Made by a program: the position numbers and the translations under genes
DNA from: Bacillus sp. FJAT-42376
Lineage (GTDB): Bacteria > Bacillota > Bacilli > Bacillales > Bacillaceae
Assembly: GCF_003816055.1 (NCBI RefSeq)
Contig: NZ_CP033906.1
Location: 1,798,001-1,862,000 of the forward strand
Direction of reading: 5' to 3'
DNA length: 64,000 nucleotides
The notes under the pieces: model-generated
What the model saw: only the letters and a program-made list of their open reading frames with translations
The model's database searches: none
Told to the model about the DNA's origin: nothing
Part shown: positions 35,713 to 44,514 of the stretch, in pieces
Numbering within the stretch: position 1 is the stretch's first letter
How the letters are laid out: each line of letters begins with the position of its first letter

Positions 35713-35874
35713 ATGGATCATTCAGAAAATGAAAAACAGGTGCTGAACATTGATTATCCGCAGCTCGTACAGCACCCTAAAAATAAAGACGGAATGGCAT
35801 TGTTTTTAAAAGAGTCCTATCATCTGCTATCATCAGACGATCTGGAATCGCCCCCACATGATGAACAAAATTGA
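35713..35874 (+). CDS. Small acidic 53-residue protein, unknown
   Basis: A short frame with AGGAGG upstream of an ATG encodes an acidic soluble protein (MDHSENEKQVLNIDYPQLVQ ... SSDDLESPPHDEQN). Bacillus-like codon use and the strong ribosome site support it. I do not recognise the family. Confidence 0.55.
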   Translation: MDHSENEKQVLNIDYPQLVQHPKNKDGMALFLKESYHLLSSDDLESPPHDEQN

Positions 35875-35875
35875 A

Positions 35876-36070
35876 GGGGCTGTCCAGTAAGGTTGATTCA
35901 AAGCTTCTCTTCATTTTTATTTAACATTTGTTTTGCTGATTTCCACTTCAGGTTGCTTGCATACCCTTGGGCGGGCGGTGAGCCTCTTCAGCGCTTTGCG
36001 TCTGAGGCGACTCACGTGTCCCGCTGCTATTAGCAAAAGTCAGGCACCTTCCGCTCCAATCAGCACGCAA
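35876..36070. repeat. Decayed GC-rich dispersed element
   Basis: Begins GGGGCTGTCCAGTAAG and contains GGGCGGGCGGTGAGCCTC, GACTCACGTGTCCCGCTG and CAGGCACCTTCCGCTCCAAT, words of a Bacillaceae intergenic repeat family known to me from memory. No terminal inverted copy is evident. Related scraps are at 42545-42720 and 52320-52400; CTGGACAGCCC at 75-85 may be the end of another. Confidence 0.6.
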
Positions 36071-36098
36071 GGATTGTTCAGAAATACAAGTTAAAAAT

Positions 36099-36143
36099 AA
36101 ACCCCCTGGATGCTCACTAATGAAGCGCTCAGGGGGTTTTGGT
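36099..36143 (-). terminator. Terminator of the MOSC gene
   Basis: Ten-bp stem AAACCCCCTG/CAGGGGGTTT; T-run on the minus strand. Confidence 0.75.
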
Positions 36144-36161
36144 TTTCATTTTTTATTTTAT

Positions 36162-36809
36162 TCAGATTCCTTTTCCGGAACGTTCTGCGAGGGCTTCGAA
36201 TTTCCTGTGCCAATCCGCTGCAAGAGGTTCGAGCTCTAATATTTTCAGAATGCTTTCCGAGTCACTGCGGTTATGAAAAAAGGTATGGTGAATATCCGCG
36301 ACGGTAATGGAAGTAACCCGTTTGGCCAGCTGAATGGAATCAGCAGGTTTAATAGTCCCGGGTTCAATGATCCTTAAGAAGTACCCGGTATAGCCGGTTT
36401 CGATTATTCTTGAGAGCAGCTGGTCGTTACCTGTTCTCCGATTAATAGTCACACATGGATAGCGCCCTTGGGATACTTCTGTGAGTACGGATCCTATTTT
36501 GTATTGATCTCCGATGCACACGTCTATTTCCTTCATGCCCGATACCGTTAAATTTTCTCCGAAAGCCGATTTCAGCAGCGGTTTTCCGAATTCCTTTTCC
36601 CAAAACGTGTAGTGCTCATAAGGATATACACAAAGAACGCGGTCCAGTCCTCCGTGATAGGTATGGTTTGCTACATCATCACCCGTCACCCTTTCAGCTG
36701 ATACTTCCAGATGATTGGTTTGTTCCTTATGAATACCTGAAAGGTAAGGTTTCCCTTTATGATCGATGCGTTCTGCCGGTTTCCCTTTGCTTACATATTC
36801 AATTCTCAT
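36162..36809 (-). CDS. MOSC-domain protein (YiiM/YflK type)
   Basis: 215-residue protein of the MOSC family (molybdenum-cofactor sulfurase C-terminal domain). Family words: TYHGGLDRVLCVYPYEHY, FGENLTVSGM, IGDQYKIGSV, and the Cys in VSQGRYPCVTIN. Relatives reduce N-hydroxylated compounds using molybdenum cofactor. GAGAGGAT ribosome site upstream. Single gene. Confidence 0.88.
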   Translation of the reverse strand: MRIEYVSKGKPAERIDHKGKPYLSGIHKEQTNHLEVSAERVTGDDVANHTYHGGLDRVLCVYPYEHYTFWEKEFGKPLLKSAFGENLTVSGMKEIDVCIGDQYKIGSVLTEVSQGRYPCVTINRRTGNDQLLSRIIETGYTGYFLRIIEPGTIKPADSIQLAKRVTSITVADIHHTFFHNRSDSESILKILELEPLAADWHRKFEALAERSGKGI

Positions 36810-36906
36810 TCAAAAGATCCTCTCATTAAAAATAGGCGGTTCCAGGCCTCTCCCTATGGAGATTGCCGCATATACTGGCAAGGAAGGGATTGGTTCCCGA
36901 ATTTCA

Positions 36907-36935
36907 TTGACACAGTTGATGAATTTCTGTAATCT
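36907..36935 (+). promoter_or_regulatory. SigA promoter of the mgtE leader
   Basis: TTGACA (36907-36912), 17-base spacer, TAATCT (36930-36935), about 20 bp before the M-box. Confidence 0.75.
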
Positions 36936-36956
36936 CAATGTGTGAACTGAATAGAT

Positions 36957-37113
36957 TCTTCGTTAGGTGAGGCTCCTGTGTGGAGATATGCTGCTGCCCA
37001 AAAATGTCCAAAGACGCCAATGGGTCAACAGGAATCATCGACTTAAGGTGATTTTTAACGCAGCTGGACATCGTCCTATGCTGCACAGTGCTAAAGCTCT
37101 ACGATGGAAGAAT
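36957..37113 (+). ncRNA. M-box (ykoK) magnesium riboswitch
   Basis: Highly conserved words in order: TTCGTTAGGTGAGGCTCC, GGAGATATGCTGCTGCCCAA, AATGTCCAAAGACGCCAATG, GGTCAACAGGAATCATCGAC, TTAAGGTGATTTTTAACGCA, GCTAAAGCTCTACGATGGAA. It precedes a terminator and mgtE: magnesium should fold the sensor and stop transcription. Confidence 0.97.
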
Positions 37114-37128
37114 GGAAAGCTTGTTTAT

Positions 37129-37157
37129 ACACGCCTTCATTCTTGGTGTGTTTTTTT
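37129..37157 (+). terminator. Expression-platform terminator of the M-box
   Basis: ACACGCC/GGTGTGT stem followed by seven T. Confidence 0.75.
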
Positions 37158-37202
37158 CATTCCTATAATAGCATGATGATATAAAAATTGGGAGGTGCTG
37201 GC

Positions 37203-37319
37203 ATGGATAATCCCCGATCGGGAGAGCCGCAGACAATAGATTCAGATAGTCATAGTACGTACTCCGCGGATCGGATCCTGCCGGCCATTTCAGCAGATAG
37301 GATGGACTCCGCGGAATAA
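37203..37319 (+). CDS. 38-residue ORF between the M-box and mgtE
   Basis: ATG preceded by GGGAGGTGCTGGC and ending 15 bp before mgtE. The peptide is polar and Ser/Asp-rich (MDNPRSGEPQTIDSDSHS...). Its DNA holds two ACTCCGCGGA words (37261-37270 and 37306-37315). It could be a translated leader coupling to mgtE or a small accessory protein. Not recognised from other genomes. Confidence 0.4.
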   Translation: MDNPRSGEPQTIDSDSHSTYSADRILPAISADRMDSAE

Positions 37320-37334
37320 TAAGGAGGACCATCC

Positions 37335-38693
37335 ATGGTGAAAAACATGACATACGACGAAATTCTTCTTCGCATCATTCTGCTTCTTCGGGATGGAAAG
37401 CGAAAAGAATTCCGGGATTTAATAGAAGAACTGCAGCCATATGATATGGCCAGCATTTTTAAGGAAATGCCGGAAAAGCATTATGCCCGCTTTTTATCGT
37501 TTTTGAACGTAGATGATATTACAGCACTTATGCAGGAACTGGAACGCCCTTTTCAGCTCGCGCTTTTTAATAAAGTCGGAAAGGTGAAGGGTGTCCAAGT
37601 CATGAACAAGATGGACAATGATGACTTGGCCCAGCTGCTCGAGGAGCTTGAGCCGGAGCTTAAGGACCAGCTCCTTTCAAGCATGGAGCAGGAAGAATCC
37701 GAGGCGGTTCAAACGCTGATGAATTATCCGGCTGAAACTGCAGGGCGGATTATGACGAACCGTTTCGTATGGATTCCACAGCACTTCACTGTATGGGATG
37801 CAGTCGTCAAACTAAAGGCGTTTGCTGAAATTGCAGAAGCCATCAACTACCTTTATGTCATCAACGAACAAAAGCAGCTTGTAGGTGTAGTCTCCTACCG
37901 CGATTTAATCCTTGGGGAGCGGGAAGAACTGATTGAAGATATTATGTACACCCGGGTCATCTCCATTAAAGCGGATGCCGATCAGGAAGAAGTAGCCCGG
38001 CTCATTGAGCGCTATGACTTCCTCGCACTGCCGGTCGTGGAAGAAGATCATGTTCTTGTAGGGATTGTAACAGTAGATGACGTCATTGATATTGTTATTC
38101 AGGAAGCCAATGAAGATTATGAAAAATTTGCCGCATCCGGTAAAGCTATTGATTTTGAAACAAAAGCTTTAACGGCAGCGTACAGAAGGCTGCCGTGGCT
38201 GATTTTGCTGTTATTTATCGGTCTTGTGTCCGGGAGTATCATCAGCTTTTTTGAAAGCACATTAAACAGAGTCGTCGCTCTCGCCTTTTTCATGCCGATG
38301 ATTGCAGGGATGACCGGGAATACCGGCACACAGTCATTGGCGGTCGTCGTAAGGGGCCTTGCACAAAATGACCTGGATTCGAAAATGGTATTCCGGCTTA
38401 TTTTCAGGGAGCTGCGCGTCGGTTTATTGATCGGGGTCGTGTGCGGGATTCTGATTACCGGAATTGCTGTGATTTGGCAGGGGAATCCGCTTCTTGGTCT
38501 TGTTGTCGGATCCTCTCTTTTCTTCACGCTTATTATCGGTACGATGGCGGGAACCATTATCCCCATCCTGCTTGACCGGATGAAAATTGACCCTGCGATT
38601 GCTTCCGGGCCTCTCATTACAACATTAAATGATATTTTATCGCTGCTCATTTATTTTGGAATTGCTACCGCCTTTTTGCAGCATATCCAATAA
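37335..38693 (+). CDS. mgtE: Magnesium transporter/channel MgtE
   Basis: 452-residue magnesium channel: N-terminal helical MgtE_N domain (residues about 15-130), paired CBS domains (about 135-255) that sense magnesium, a plug helix, and five membrane segments with the pore motif GNTGTQSLAVVVRGLA. GGAGG upstream. Controlled by the M-box; corresponds to B. subtilis ykoK. Confidence 0.96.
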   Translation: MVKNMTYDEILLRIILLLRDGKRKEFRDLIEELQPYDMASIFKEMPEKHYARFLSFLNVDDITALMQELERPFQLALFNKVGKVKGVQVMNKMDNDDLAQLLEELEPELKDQLLSSMEQEESEAVQTLMNYPAETAGRIMTNRFVWIPQHFTVWDAVVKLKAFAEIAEAINYLYVINEQKQLVGVVSYRDLILGEREELIEDIMYTRVISIKADADQEEVARLIERYDFLALPVVEEDHVLVGIVTVDDVIDIVIQEANEDYEKFAASGKAIDFETKALTAAYRRLPWLILLLFIGLVSGSIISFFESTLNRVVALAFFMPMIAGMTGNTGTQSLAVVVRGLAQNDLDSKMVFRLIFRELRVGLLIGVVCGILITGIAVIWQGNPLLGLVVGSSLFFTLIIGTMAGTIIPILLDRMKIDPAIASGPLITTLNDILSLLIYFGIATAFLQHIQ

Positions 38694-38736
38694 AAAAAGA
38701 GCTGATTCAGAATATAATCTGAATCAGCTCTTTTTT
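38694..38736. terminator. Bidirectional terminator mgtE / Spo0E-like gene
   Basis: Perfect AGAGCTGATTCAGA/TCTGAATCAGCTCT stem with A-run on one side and T-run on the other; the convergent gene's stop codon lies inside it. Confidence 0.9.
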
Positions 38737-38921
38737 ATTGAATAATGGATGTTTTCATAATTACGGACAGTGCCCTGCCGCATCGGATGGGTGCTCATAT
38801 TAAGAAGCTTATCCAAATCCTGGCTTGCTCTCACCGTTTCTTTCGCAGTATACCCATGTTTTCCGGCTACTTCTACCATTCTTTGTCGATATTTTTCCAC
38901 AACCGATTCATAAAGGTTCAA
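38724..38921 (-). CDS. Spo0E-family aspartyl-phosphate phosphatase
   Basis: 65-residue two-helix protein with the Spo0E signature SxxxD (ASQDLDKLLN). Family members dephosphorylate Spo0A-P and so delay sporulation. TTG start just after a GGGGGGAG ribosome site. Single gene convergent with mgtE. Confidence 0.82.
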   Translation of the reverse strand: MNLYESVVEKYRQRMVEVAGKHGYTAKETVRASQDLDKLLNMSTHPMRQGTVRNYENIHYSIKKS

Positions 38922-39132
38922 GGCACTCCCCCCTCATTGCCAATTATTATCCTATATACATTATATCGAAAGAATAAAGAGAAACATAAGGGGAATGGAG
39001 GAAAAAAGTTAGACAAAATAGTACATGATTTGACAAAAACAGCATAAATTTGCTGAAAATATGCAAAAGTTATTCCTTTTAGAACATTCTAATAGTAAAA
39101 TAGATGGAGGCATAATGTAATAGGGGGTCCAT

Positions 39133-40833
39133 ATGAAAAAGACACAGAAAAATGTGAAGAGTGTTCGGAAAATACTGGTGACCGGTTTTGGATTTCTGAT
39201 TGGATTAAGTGTACTGCTTGCCGTACTTAATTTTGCGAGCATCTATAAAACCAAAATGGACACAGAACGAATTGTGAATGTGGAGACTGCTTCTTTAATT
39301 TTAAGTGAAAAGCTCTCATACAATTTAGCCCAGCAGGCTTCTACAATCCGGGCGTATTTCCTATATGACAGCCCATCTTATAAGGACGAGTATGAAAAAC
39401 TGAAAAAAGAAGGGGAGTCCCTGCAGAAAGATTTGCTTGCTGCAAGCGACAATCCTGAGATTCGGTCGCTGATCAAAAAGACCGCAGACTGGCATAAGCT
39501 CCTGGAAGACGATGTTATTTCCCGGTATGAGGGAGGCTTCAAAATACAGGCTGTACAAAATCTGTCAAAAGAGCCTCAAACCATTTCCAATGAGCTGATC
39601 AAAGATTATATGAGCATGGCAAATGAACGTGAAAAGCAAATTATGAACTCCGGTATCCAAATCATCCGCGGCGGTGAAGTGACATCGATTGTTATTCTCG
39701 TTTTCTCGTTCCTGATTGCCGGCGCCGGACTATTTATTGCTTTCAGAACATCTAAAATTATAGCCCGTCCCATTTCTCAGCTGACGAAGAAGATGAATGA
39801 AATTGCTTCAGGCGTATTAAAGCGGGACACGCTGCCATCGAACAATAAAAATGAATTAGGGACACTCATTGACTCTGCCAATGCCATGAATTTGACTCTT
39901 TTAACGCTTGTGGGCGAGATTAAATCTGCCGCTGGCGAAATTGAACATCAAAGCGGCAAGCTTCAGACTTCATCCATTCAGGTCAAGGAAGGCAGTGAAC
40001 AAATAGCTTCTACGATGCAGGAATTGACGCTCGGAGCAGAAAGCCAGGCCGAGTCTGCCGCAGACATGGCGGAAAATATGGGCCATTTTCTCGACAAAAT
40101 GGGTGAATCAGCTGCAGGAGGAGAACTGGCAGCCAAGTCTGCCGGAGAAGTTTTGCGTGAAACCAAAAACGGAAGGAGTTTAATGACTCAATCCATAGAA
40201 GACATGAACCGCATTTATGAGGTCATGAAAACTTCGGTTTCAAAGGTAGCAGGATTAGACGAGCAGTCAAGAAAAATTTCGAAGCTCATGGAAGTCATCC
40301 AATCGGTCGCCGATCAGACGAATTTACTCTCGCTCAATGCCGCCATCGAGGCCGCGCGTGCTGGTGAACATGGAAAAGGTTTTGCCGTTGTTGCGGATGA
40401 GGTAAGAAAACTTGCAGAACAGGTATCCCATTCTGTAGATGATATTGATGCCATTGTAAACAGTGTCCGATCGGAAACCGGGGCAGTGGCTCTCGATTTA
40501 AAAACCGGATATGAGCAAGTGTTAAAAGGTAAAACATCGATCGAGAAGACAGGCCATTCCTTTGAAATCATTCATGAAAAGGTGGAAGAGGTCTCATCGG
40601 GAATCACCCTGATTTCCAGCAGGCTCGACGACCTCCTCGAAAGGGGCAGGAATATGGATGATGCGATTTCCAATATTGCAAGCGTTTCTGAAGAAGCGGC
40701 GGCAGGAATCGAGCAAACAGCAGCAGCAGCGGAACAGGCAAACGGAACAATGGAAATGGTAAGAGAAAATTCAATCCATCTATCAGGCCTTTCTGAGAAA
40801 CTGGCTTTATCGGTGAACCAATTTAAACATTAA
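39133..40833 (+). CDS. Methyl-accepting chemotaxis protein (YvaQ-like)
   Basis: 566-residue receptor: membrane segment near residues 12-34, a helical extracellular sensor (35-185) of four-helix-bundle type, membrane segment near 188-210, HAMP (about 211-265, [16 protein letters not shown]), then the signalling domain with tip [20 protein letters not shown]. Length equals that of B. subtilis YvaQ as I remember it. Ligand unknown. No clear SigD promoter is seen upstream. Confidence 0.88.
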   Translation: MKKTQKNVKSVRKILVTGFGFLIGLSVLLAVLNFASIYKTKMDTERIVNVETASLILSEKLSYNLAQQASTIRAYFLYDSPSYKDEYEKLKKEGESLQKDLLAASDNPEIRSLIKKTADWHKLLEDDVISRYEGGFKIQAVQNLSKEPQTISNELIKDYMSMANEREKQIMNSGIQIIRGGEVTSIVILVFSFLIAGAGLFIAFRTSKIIARPISQLTKKMNEIASGVLKRDTLPSNNKNELGTLIDSANAMNLTLLTLVGEIKSAAGEIEHQSGKLQTSSIQVKEGSEQIASTMQELTLGAESQAESAADMAENMGHFLDKMGESAAGGELAAKSAGEVLRETKNGRSLMTQSIEDMNRIYEVMKTSVSKVAGLDEQSRKISKLMEVIQSVADQTNLLSLNAAIEAARAGEHGKGFAVVADEVRKLAEQVSHSVDDIDAIVNSVRSETGAVALDLKTGYEQVLKGKTSIEKTGHSFEIIHEKVEEVSSGITLISSRLDDLLERGRNMDDAISNIASVSEEAAAGIEQTAAAAEQANGTMEMVRENSIHLSGLSEKLALSVNQFKH

Positions 40834-41030
40834 AAAAGATGCGTTCCGGGAAGGATTGTAAGATAGCGGTCTTGCTATGGCGATTGGATCAGTTAAGGCT
40901 GATTCGAGCTTCATGATCCAGGGCGGGCAGTGATCCTCCTTAAACGTAAGTCCGTGGTCTCATCTGCCCCACTACTACAGCCGGAGTGCCGCCTTGCGGC
41001 TTCCGGCAGTCTGGTTATCCATTAAACAAA
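40834..41030. other. Intergenic stretch with a decayed GC-rich repeat
   Basis: Contains a stable hairpin CCGGAGTGCCGC/GCGGCTTCCGG (40981-41007) and repeat-like words GGGCGGGCAGTGATCCTCC and TGGTCTCATCTGCCCCAC, probably a degraded copy of the dispersed GC-rich element. No gene seen. Confidence 0.45.
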
Positions 41031-41066
41031 AACAGGGAAACGCTTAGAATGCGTTTCCCTGTTTTT
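41031..41066. terminator. Terminator downstream of tnrA
   Basis: Perfect AACAGGGAAACGC/GCGTTTCCCTGTT stem with flanking A- and T-runs, usable on both strands. Confidence 0.85.
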
Positions 41067-41268
41067 TATAGATTAGACGATTCAGATCCTTCGTTTTCTT
41101 AACGGAATGCTTTAATCCTTTAACACCTATCGATTGAAAGAGAAGCTGCGAAATTCCGGCTGAAATCAGAGGCTGCGTTAGATTGAGCACAAGCCGCACA
41201 CTCTTTTGCAAGAGCCGCTGCTTCAGCTGTCCTCTATCATTAGTTGCTCTTATATTGGAAATGAGCAT
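41044..41268 (-). CDS. Possible 74-residue ORF overlapping the tnrA 3' end
   Basis: A frame starting inside tnrA (29-bp overlap) and ending in the terminator stem. The product is basic with one moderately hydrophobic stretch ([18 protein letters not shown]). An AGGGG lies upstream of the ATG but within tnrA codons. No family recognised. It may be only the tnrA 3' untranslated region. Confidence 0.25.
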   Translation of the reverse strand: MLISNIRATNDRGQLKQRLLQKSVRLVLNLTQPLISAGISQLLFQSIGVKGLKHSVKKTKDLNRLIYKKQGNAF

Positions 41269-41572
41269 TCAGCTGCCCCTGGAGCATTTTTTTGCGGAGG
41301 TGGGCCTGATTGTTATTCATCTTTTCTTCTTTCCTTCTTATATCCTTCAGAATTTCGGTCGTCTGGACACCCTCTTCTCTGAGGTCGGCTATGTTCATCA
41401 GCCTTTCCACGTCAGAGAATGAATACTTCCTTGTTCCTTTTGAGCTTCGCTGGGGAGAAATCAGCTGCCGTTCTTCATAATAGCGGATTTGTCTGACTGA
41501 CAGACCCGTAAGCTCGCTCACTGTCCCGATTGAGATGACTTTTTTATCCTTGTAAGACCGCTCTTCTTGCAA
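41240..41572 (-). CDS. tnrA: Nitrogen regulator TnrA
   Basis: 110-residue MerR-family regulator, active under nitrogen limitation. [20 protein letters not shown] begins the MerR helix-turn-helix region, continuing [13 protein letters not shown]; the C-terminal [16 protein letters not shown] is the segment that binds feedback-inhibited glutamine synthetase and GlnK. The TTG at 41572 is chosen: GAGGAG lies 8 bases before it and it gives the 110-residue length of B. subtilis TnrA; a GTG at 41581 is too close to that site. A near-perfect TnrA box lies upstream. Confidence 0.92.
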   Translation of the reverse strand: MQEERSYKDKKVISIGTVSELTGLSVRQIRYYEERQLISPQRSSKGTRKYSFSDVERLMNIADLREEGVQTTEILKDIRRKEEKMNNNQAHLRKKMLQGQLNAHFQYKSN

Positions 41573-41643
41573 TGGACTCACTCCTCTGAGGAAACAAATC
41601 TTTCCTTTACTATACTAGAGGATGGAAAGAAATTCTTCATTTA

Positions 41644-41660
41644 TGTTAGATTTTCTTCCA
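41644..41660 (-). promoter_or_regulatory. TnrA box in the tnrA promoter
   Basis: TGTTAGATTTTCTTCCA (plus strand) fits TGTNANAWWWTMTNACA with one mismatch. A minus-strand -10 TATAGT lies at 41609-41614, which puts the box centre about 50 bp upstream of the start of transcription, the usual spacing for TnrA activation. Suggests autoregulation. Confidence 0.65.
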
Positions 41661-41768
41661 TTTCGTAAAGTCTTAGCAATTTGGATGTGAGATTTCGTAT
41701 CAAGTTTGAAGATGGCCGTTCAGTGAGCTGATAGTATAAGGGTATCCGTTATAGAAGGAGGCGATCCA

Positions 41769-41936
41769 ATGGAACCTGGCAAAGCACTAAAGCTTGCCCG
41801 AACCCTGACTGAACTGGATGTAAAGAGAGACCGGCTACTGGAAGAGCTTTTACGGACGGCAGGAAAAGACGCATATGAATTATTGCGCCTCGTCCAAAAC
41901 GGCGAGCTTCGCCAGATGAAGAGACAGAGTCCGTAA
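41769..41936 (+). CDS. Small basic 55-residue protein, unknown
   Basis: ATG with GAAGGAGGCGATCCA upstream. Product is helical and highly charged (LARTLTELDVKRDRLLEELL ... NGELRQMKRQSP). No family recognised. It overlaps the convergent gene at 41880-42149 by 57 bp at their 3' ends, which is unusual in this genome. Confidence 0.6.
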   Translation: MEPGKALKLARTLTELDVKRDRLLEELLRTAGKDAYELLRLVQNGELRQMKRQSP

Positions 41937-42149
41937 TCGAACCGTTTCCTCAAATTGGGTGAGCCAGTCTTGAAGCAGCGACGAATGATATAATACCGTC
42001 ACTTCATAGAATGCTTCCTGATCATAAACGGATAAAGAAAGAGTTCCGGCTTCAGCAGAGAGCATCATGAACTGCGTCTGCTCCGGTTCATCTTCAATGG
42101 AAAAATAATAATGTTTAAACAGGTCGAATGCGAGAAGCTTTGGTTCCAT
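41880..42149 (-). CDS. Uncharacterised 89-residue acidic protein
   Basis: Start ATG with AGAAGGAT upstream. Soluble, acidic, mixed alpha/beta composition (MEPKLLAFDLFKHYYFSIED). No family recognised. Converges on and overlaps the previous small gene. Confidence 0.55.
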   Translation of the reverse strand: MEPKLLAFDLFKHYYFSIEDEPEQTQFMMLSAEAGTLSLSVYDQEAFYEVTVLYHSSLLQDWLTQFEETVRLRTLSLHLAKLAVLDEAQ

Positions 42150-42328
42150 GGTTTATCCTTCTTTCTAATTCGAATAAACCCATTTTTGACAGCTTTCACA
42201 TTTCCCATACTTTTAAGCAATCTTAATATCTTCATATGAAATTTTTACATTGAGTTAACCGTCTGCTTACATTGATTGGGTATGGTAGGAGTAATGAAAA
42301 AGATAAGAATGGAAAGGAGGGACACAAG

Positions 42329-42508
42329 ATGAGCAAACTCCTGAAATTTGCCCTTGAAGAACAGAGAAATTATTATGCACAAAAGCTCCTTGCAATTGGG
42401 GTTTATAATAACGATGTGCTGCAGAGGATGACGATTTCTGAACTGAAAAATGAATATGTCTATTTTTATCATAGCATTCCGGCCATTAAACGAAAACCAG
42501 CGCCATAA
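42329..42508 (+). CDS. Fbp-like small basic protein
   Basis: 59-residue protein resembling the Bacillus Fur-regulated basic protein (Fbp) group: LLKFALEEQRNYYAQKLLAIGVY followed by a LTxxELxxEY-like TISELKNEY. In B. subtilis Fbp proteins assist the iron-sparing response with the FsrA RNA. No Fur box is seen upstream, so the role is uncertain. ATG chosen 9 bases after GAAAGGAGGG. Confidence 0.55.
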   Translation: MSKLLKFALEEQRNYYAQKLLAIGVYNNDVLQRMTISELKNEYVYFYHSIPAIKRKPAP

Positions 42509-42836
42509 GGAATTTGCTCAATTGGGGCAGATTCCTTTTTTATGCCGCATGAAAAATAAGCACGGTCCTTTTTACAGCTATCGATTGTAAAGGCAAAAAA
42601 TCCATCCTGAATTTTTAAAGCCCCCAAAGCACTCGTGAAAAAGAGGGTTTGATAGCAATCTCTTCTTACAAGTAATCCCCCGCCCTAAGCGATTTAAAGC
42701 GCCATCAGGCACCTTCCATTTGAGTCATTTGCCTCAAAGTAAATGTTTTATGAAAACCTCCTTTAATTATTACCTCCTTCATAGTAAAATAAAGATAAAA
42801 TTTGAGAATTTTGAAAATATTTAAGAGGGCGATAAA
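42509..42836. other. Gap with repeat scraps before the MarR gene
   Basis: 328 bp without a gene. CCATCAGGCACCTTCCATTT at 42700-42719 is a scrap of the dispersed GC-rich element. AT-rich leader from 42740 probably holds the MarR promoter. Confidence 0.45.
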
Positions 42837-43298
42837 ATGAGATTTTCTTACACGCAAGAAGAAACGGATCAAGCATTGGCTCTGTTCAGGGTATTTGCGA
42901 AAGCGTTTAAAAGCATCTCGGAGCATTCGATCAGGGATAGCAAAGAACATGGGTTTAATCCGACTGAATTTGCTGTGCTGGAATTGCTTTATACAAAGGG
43001 GGCCCAAAAGCTTCAGCAGATTGGCACACGTCTCTTGCTTGTCAGCGGGAATGTCACCTATGTGATCGATAAGCTGGAAAAAAATCAATACATTGTCCGT
43101 GAACAGGATCCGCGGGACAAGCGGTCTATTTATGCAAAGCTGACTCAAAAAGGGGAGGAATATATGGATGAAATCTATCCCATTCATGCACTCCGTATCA
43201 CTCGCGCTTTCTCAGGACTTTCAAGCGAGGAGCAGGAACAGCTGAATCAGCTTCTTAAGAAAGCTGGCTTGCACAGTCAGCATTTGCTTTTCAGGTAA
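42837..43298 (+). CDS. MarR-family transcriptional regulator (YkoM-like)
   Basis: 153-residue winged-helix regulator. Helix-turn-helix and wing: FAVLELLYTKGAQKLQQIGT and VTYVIDKLEKNQYIVREQDP followed by DKRSIYAKLTQKG, the typical MarR wing. Position after tnrA suits B. subtilis ykoM. Ligand and targets unknown; it is a single gene followed by a terminator. Confidence 0.85.
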   Translation: MRFSYTQEETDQALALFRVFAKAFKSISEHSIRDSKEHGFNPTEFAVLELLYTKGAQKLQQIGTRLLLVSGNVTYVIDKLEKNQYIVREQDPRDKRSIYAKLTQKGEEYMDEIYPIHALRITRAFSGLSSEEQEQLNQLLKKAGLHSQHLLFR

Positions 43299-43304
43299 AG
43301 CAGC

Positions 43305-43335
43305 AGGGCCCGGCACACAAGCCGGGCCCTATTTG
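43305..43335 (+). terminator. Terminator of the MarR gene
   Basis: Perfect AGGGCCCGGC/GCCGGGCCCT stem with ACACAA loop; weak T-run. Confidence 0.7.
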
Positions 43336-43410
43336 TGATTCTTGCAAACAATGGTGGAAGTTATGCATCCGTATCGAACAAAGCGAACAAGCAGGAATTA
43401 TTAAGTTCCA

Positions 43411-44238
43411 TTACTCTCTGGAGCGTAAAGGTAAAAGCCTTTGCAATAAAAGGGCCGTTCCGATAAAAAAGAGATGAATCATTACGATTGATGCTGCTTC
43501 ATGATCATGCTGTATGAACAGAATATGGTTTTTATACAGAACGGTATCAGTCAGTAAAATGACCGTGAACAGTAAGCCTCTCCATATAAAAGGGCGGATG
43601 AAGGCGATGGCGGTGTAGAAAACGGATATGAAGATGGAATACATCGCATTGGTAAAAGTGTGATCCCGGCTGCTTTCTCCGAAAAGGCCTGTTTGAAAAA
43701 CGATGCTCGGATGAATGGCAAATAACAGCCAGGTAATGGTTATCGATATTGTAATCATGCAGATGTAATGGGTAAATACTTGAGTGAAAGGCTGTTCGGT
43801 TTTTAAACGGGCATACCAATATTTAGAAAGGTAAAATATAACGGGTATAAATATAAAGGTGTACGGGGTTCTCCACCATATATGCTCATATATATTCAGT
43901 TGAAGAAACCATATTTCAATCACTGAAAAGAGAAGGCTGAATAACAAAATAGCCTTGATTCCCAGATGATAGATGGCAGCGAAGGCTGCCGCAGCCGGAA
44001 CAGATAGACCCTGACTGAAAATGGAGCCGAAGGTGCTGTCTGTAAACTGGTCGTCAAATACATTTGGTTTGTATAAATAACAGTCGTAAACCACATATAC
44101 AATAAGTTCAAATAAATAAGAAAGACCTGAATTAAAAAGCCATAAAGGAAGAAGTCTTCTCCAATCTTTCATTCCGCAAAAAAGAAACAGAATCATGGAA
44201 AAGAATAAAAGGAGAAGATACCAGAATATATGGGGCAT
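43411..44238 (-). CDS. Uncharacterised integral membrane protein
   Basis: 275-residue protein with seven to eight predicted membrane segments and short loops. The N-terminus (FWYLLLLFFSMILFLFCGMK then DWRRLLPLWLFN) resembles CBO0543-type Firmicutes membrane proteins but is longer. The start at 44238 follows GGGAGAA; the frame to 44382 lacks a better site. Function unknown. Divergent from the PAS-GGDEF-EAL gene. Confidence 0.65.
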   Translation of the reverse strand: MPHIFWYLLLLFFSMILFLFCGMKDWRRLLPLWLFNSGLSYLFELIVYVVYDCYLYKPNVFDDQFTDSTFGSIFSQGLSVPAAAAFAAIYHLGIKAILLFSLLFSVIEIWFLQLNIYEHIWWRTPYTFIFIPVIFYLSKYWYARLKTEQPFTQVFTHYICMITISITITWLLFAIHPSIVFQTGLFGESSRDHTFTNAMYSIFISVFYTAIAFIRPFIWRGLLFTVILLTDTVLYKNHILFIQHDHEAASIVMIHLFFIGTALLLQRLLPLRSRE

Positions 44239-44514
44239 GTCGCAATTCTCCCGTATCAAGACGTTATGGTTAGTTTGAGCAATAAAAATGTTTTTAAACA
44301 AAAAGCGGTGATAAATGTAAGAATGCGTGACCGAAAAAACATGAACTGCAAGGCGGCAGCCTGTACGAATGGTGCCTCCCATTAAGCCTGATAGCAGGCT
44401 GATGCGAAATAAAATGTGCTATATCGTGATTATGAGACTTTTTACCCTTTATAAATAGATGAACTTGACGATACAAAGAACATACAGTTGTTTAGCAGCA
44501 AGGAGGAGAGCTTT

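Noticed and set aside
43411..44382. Longer 323-residue version of the membrane protein
   Set aside because: The ATG at 44238 has a GGGAGAA site and starts at the first membrane segment; the extra 48 residues look random.
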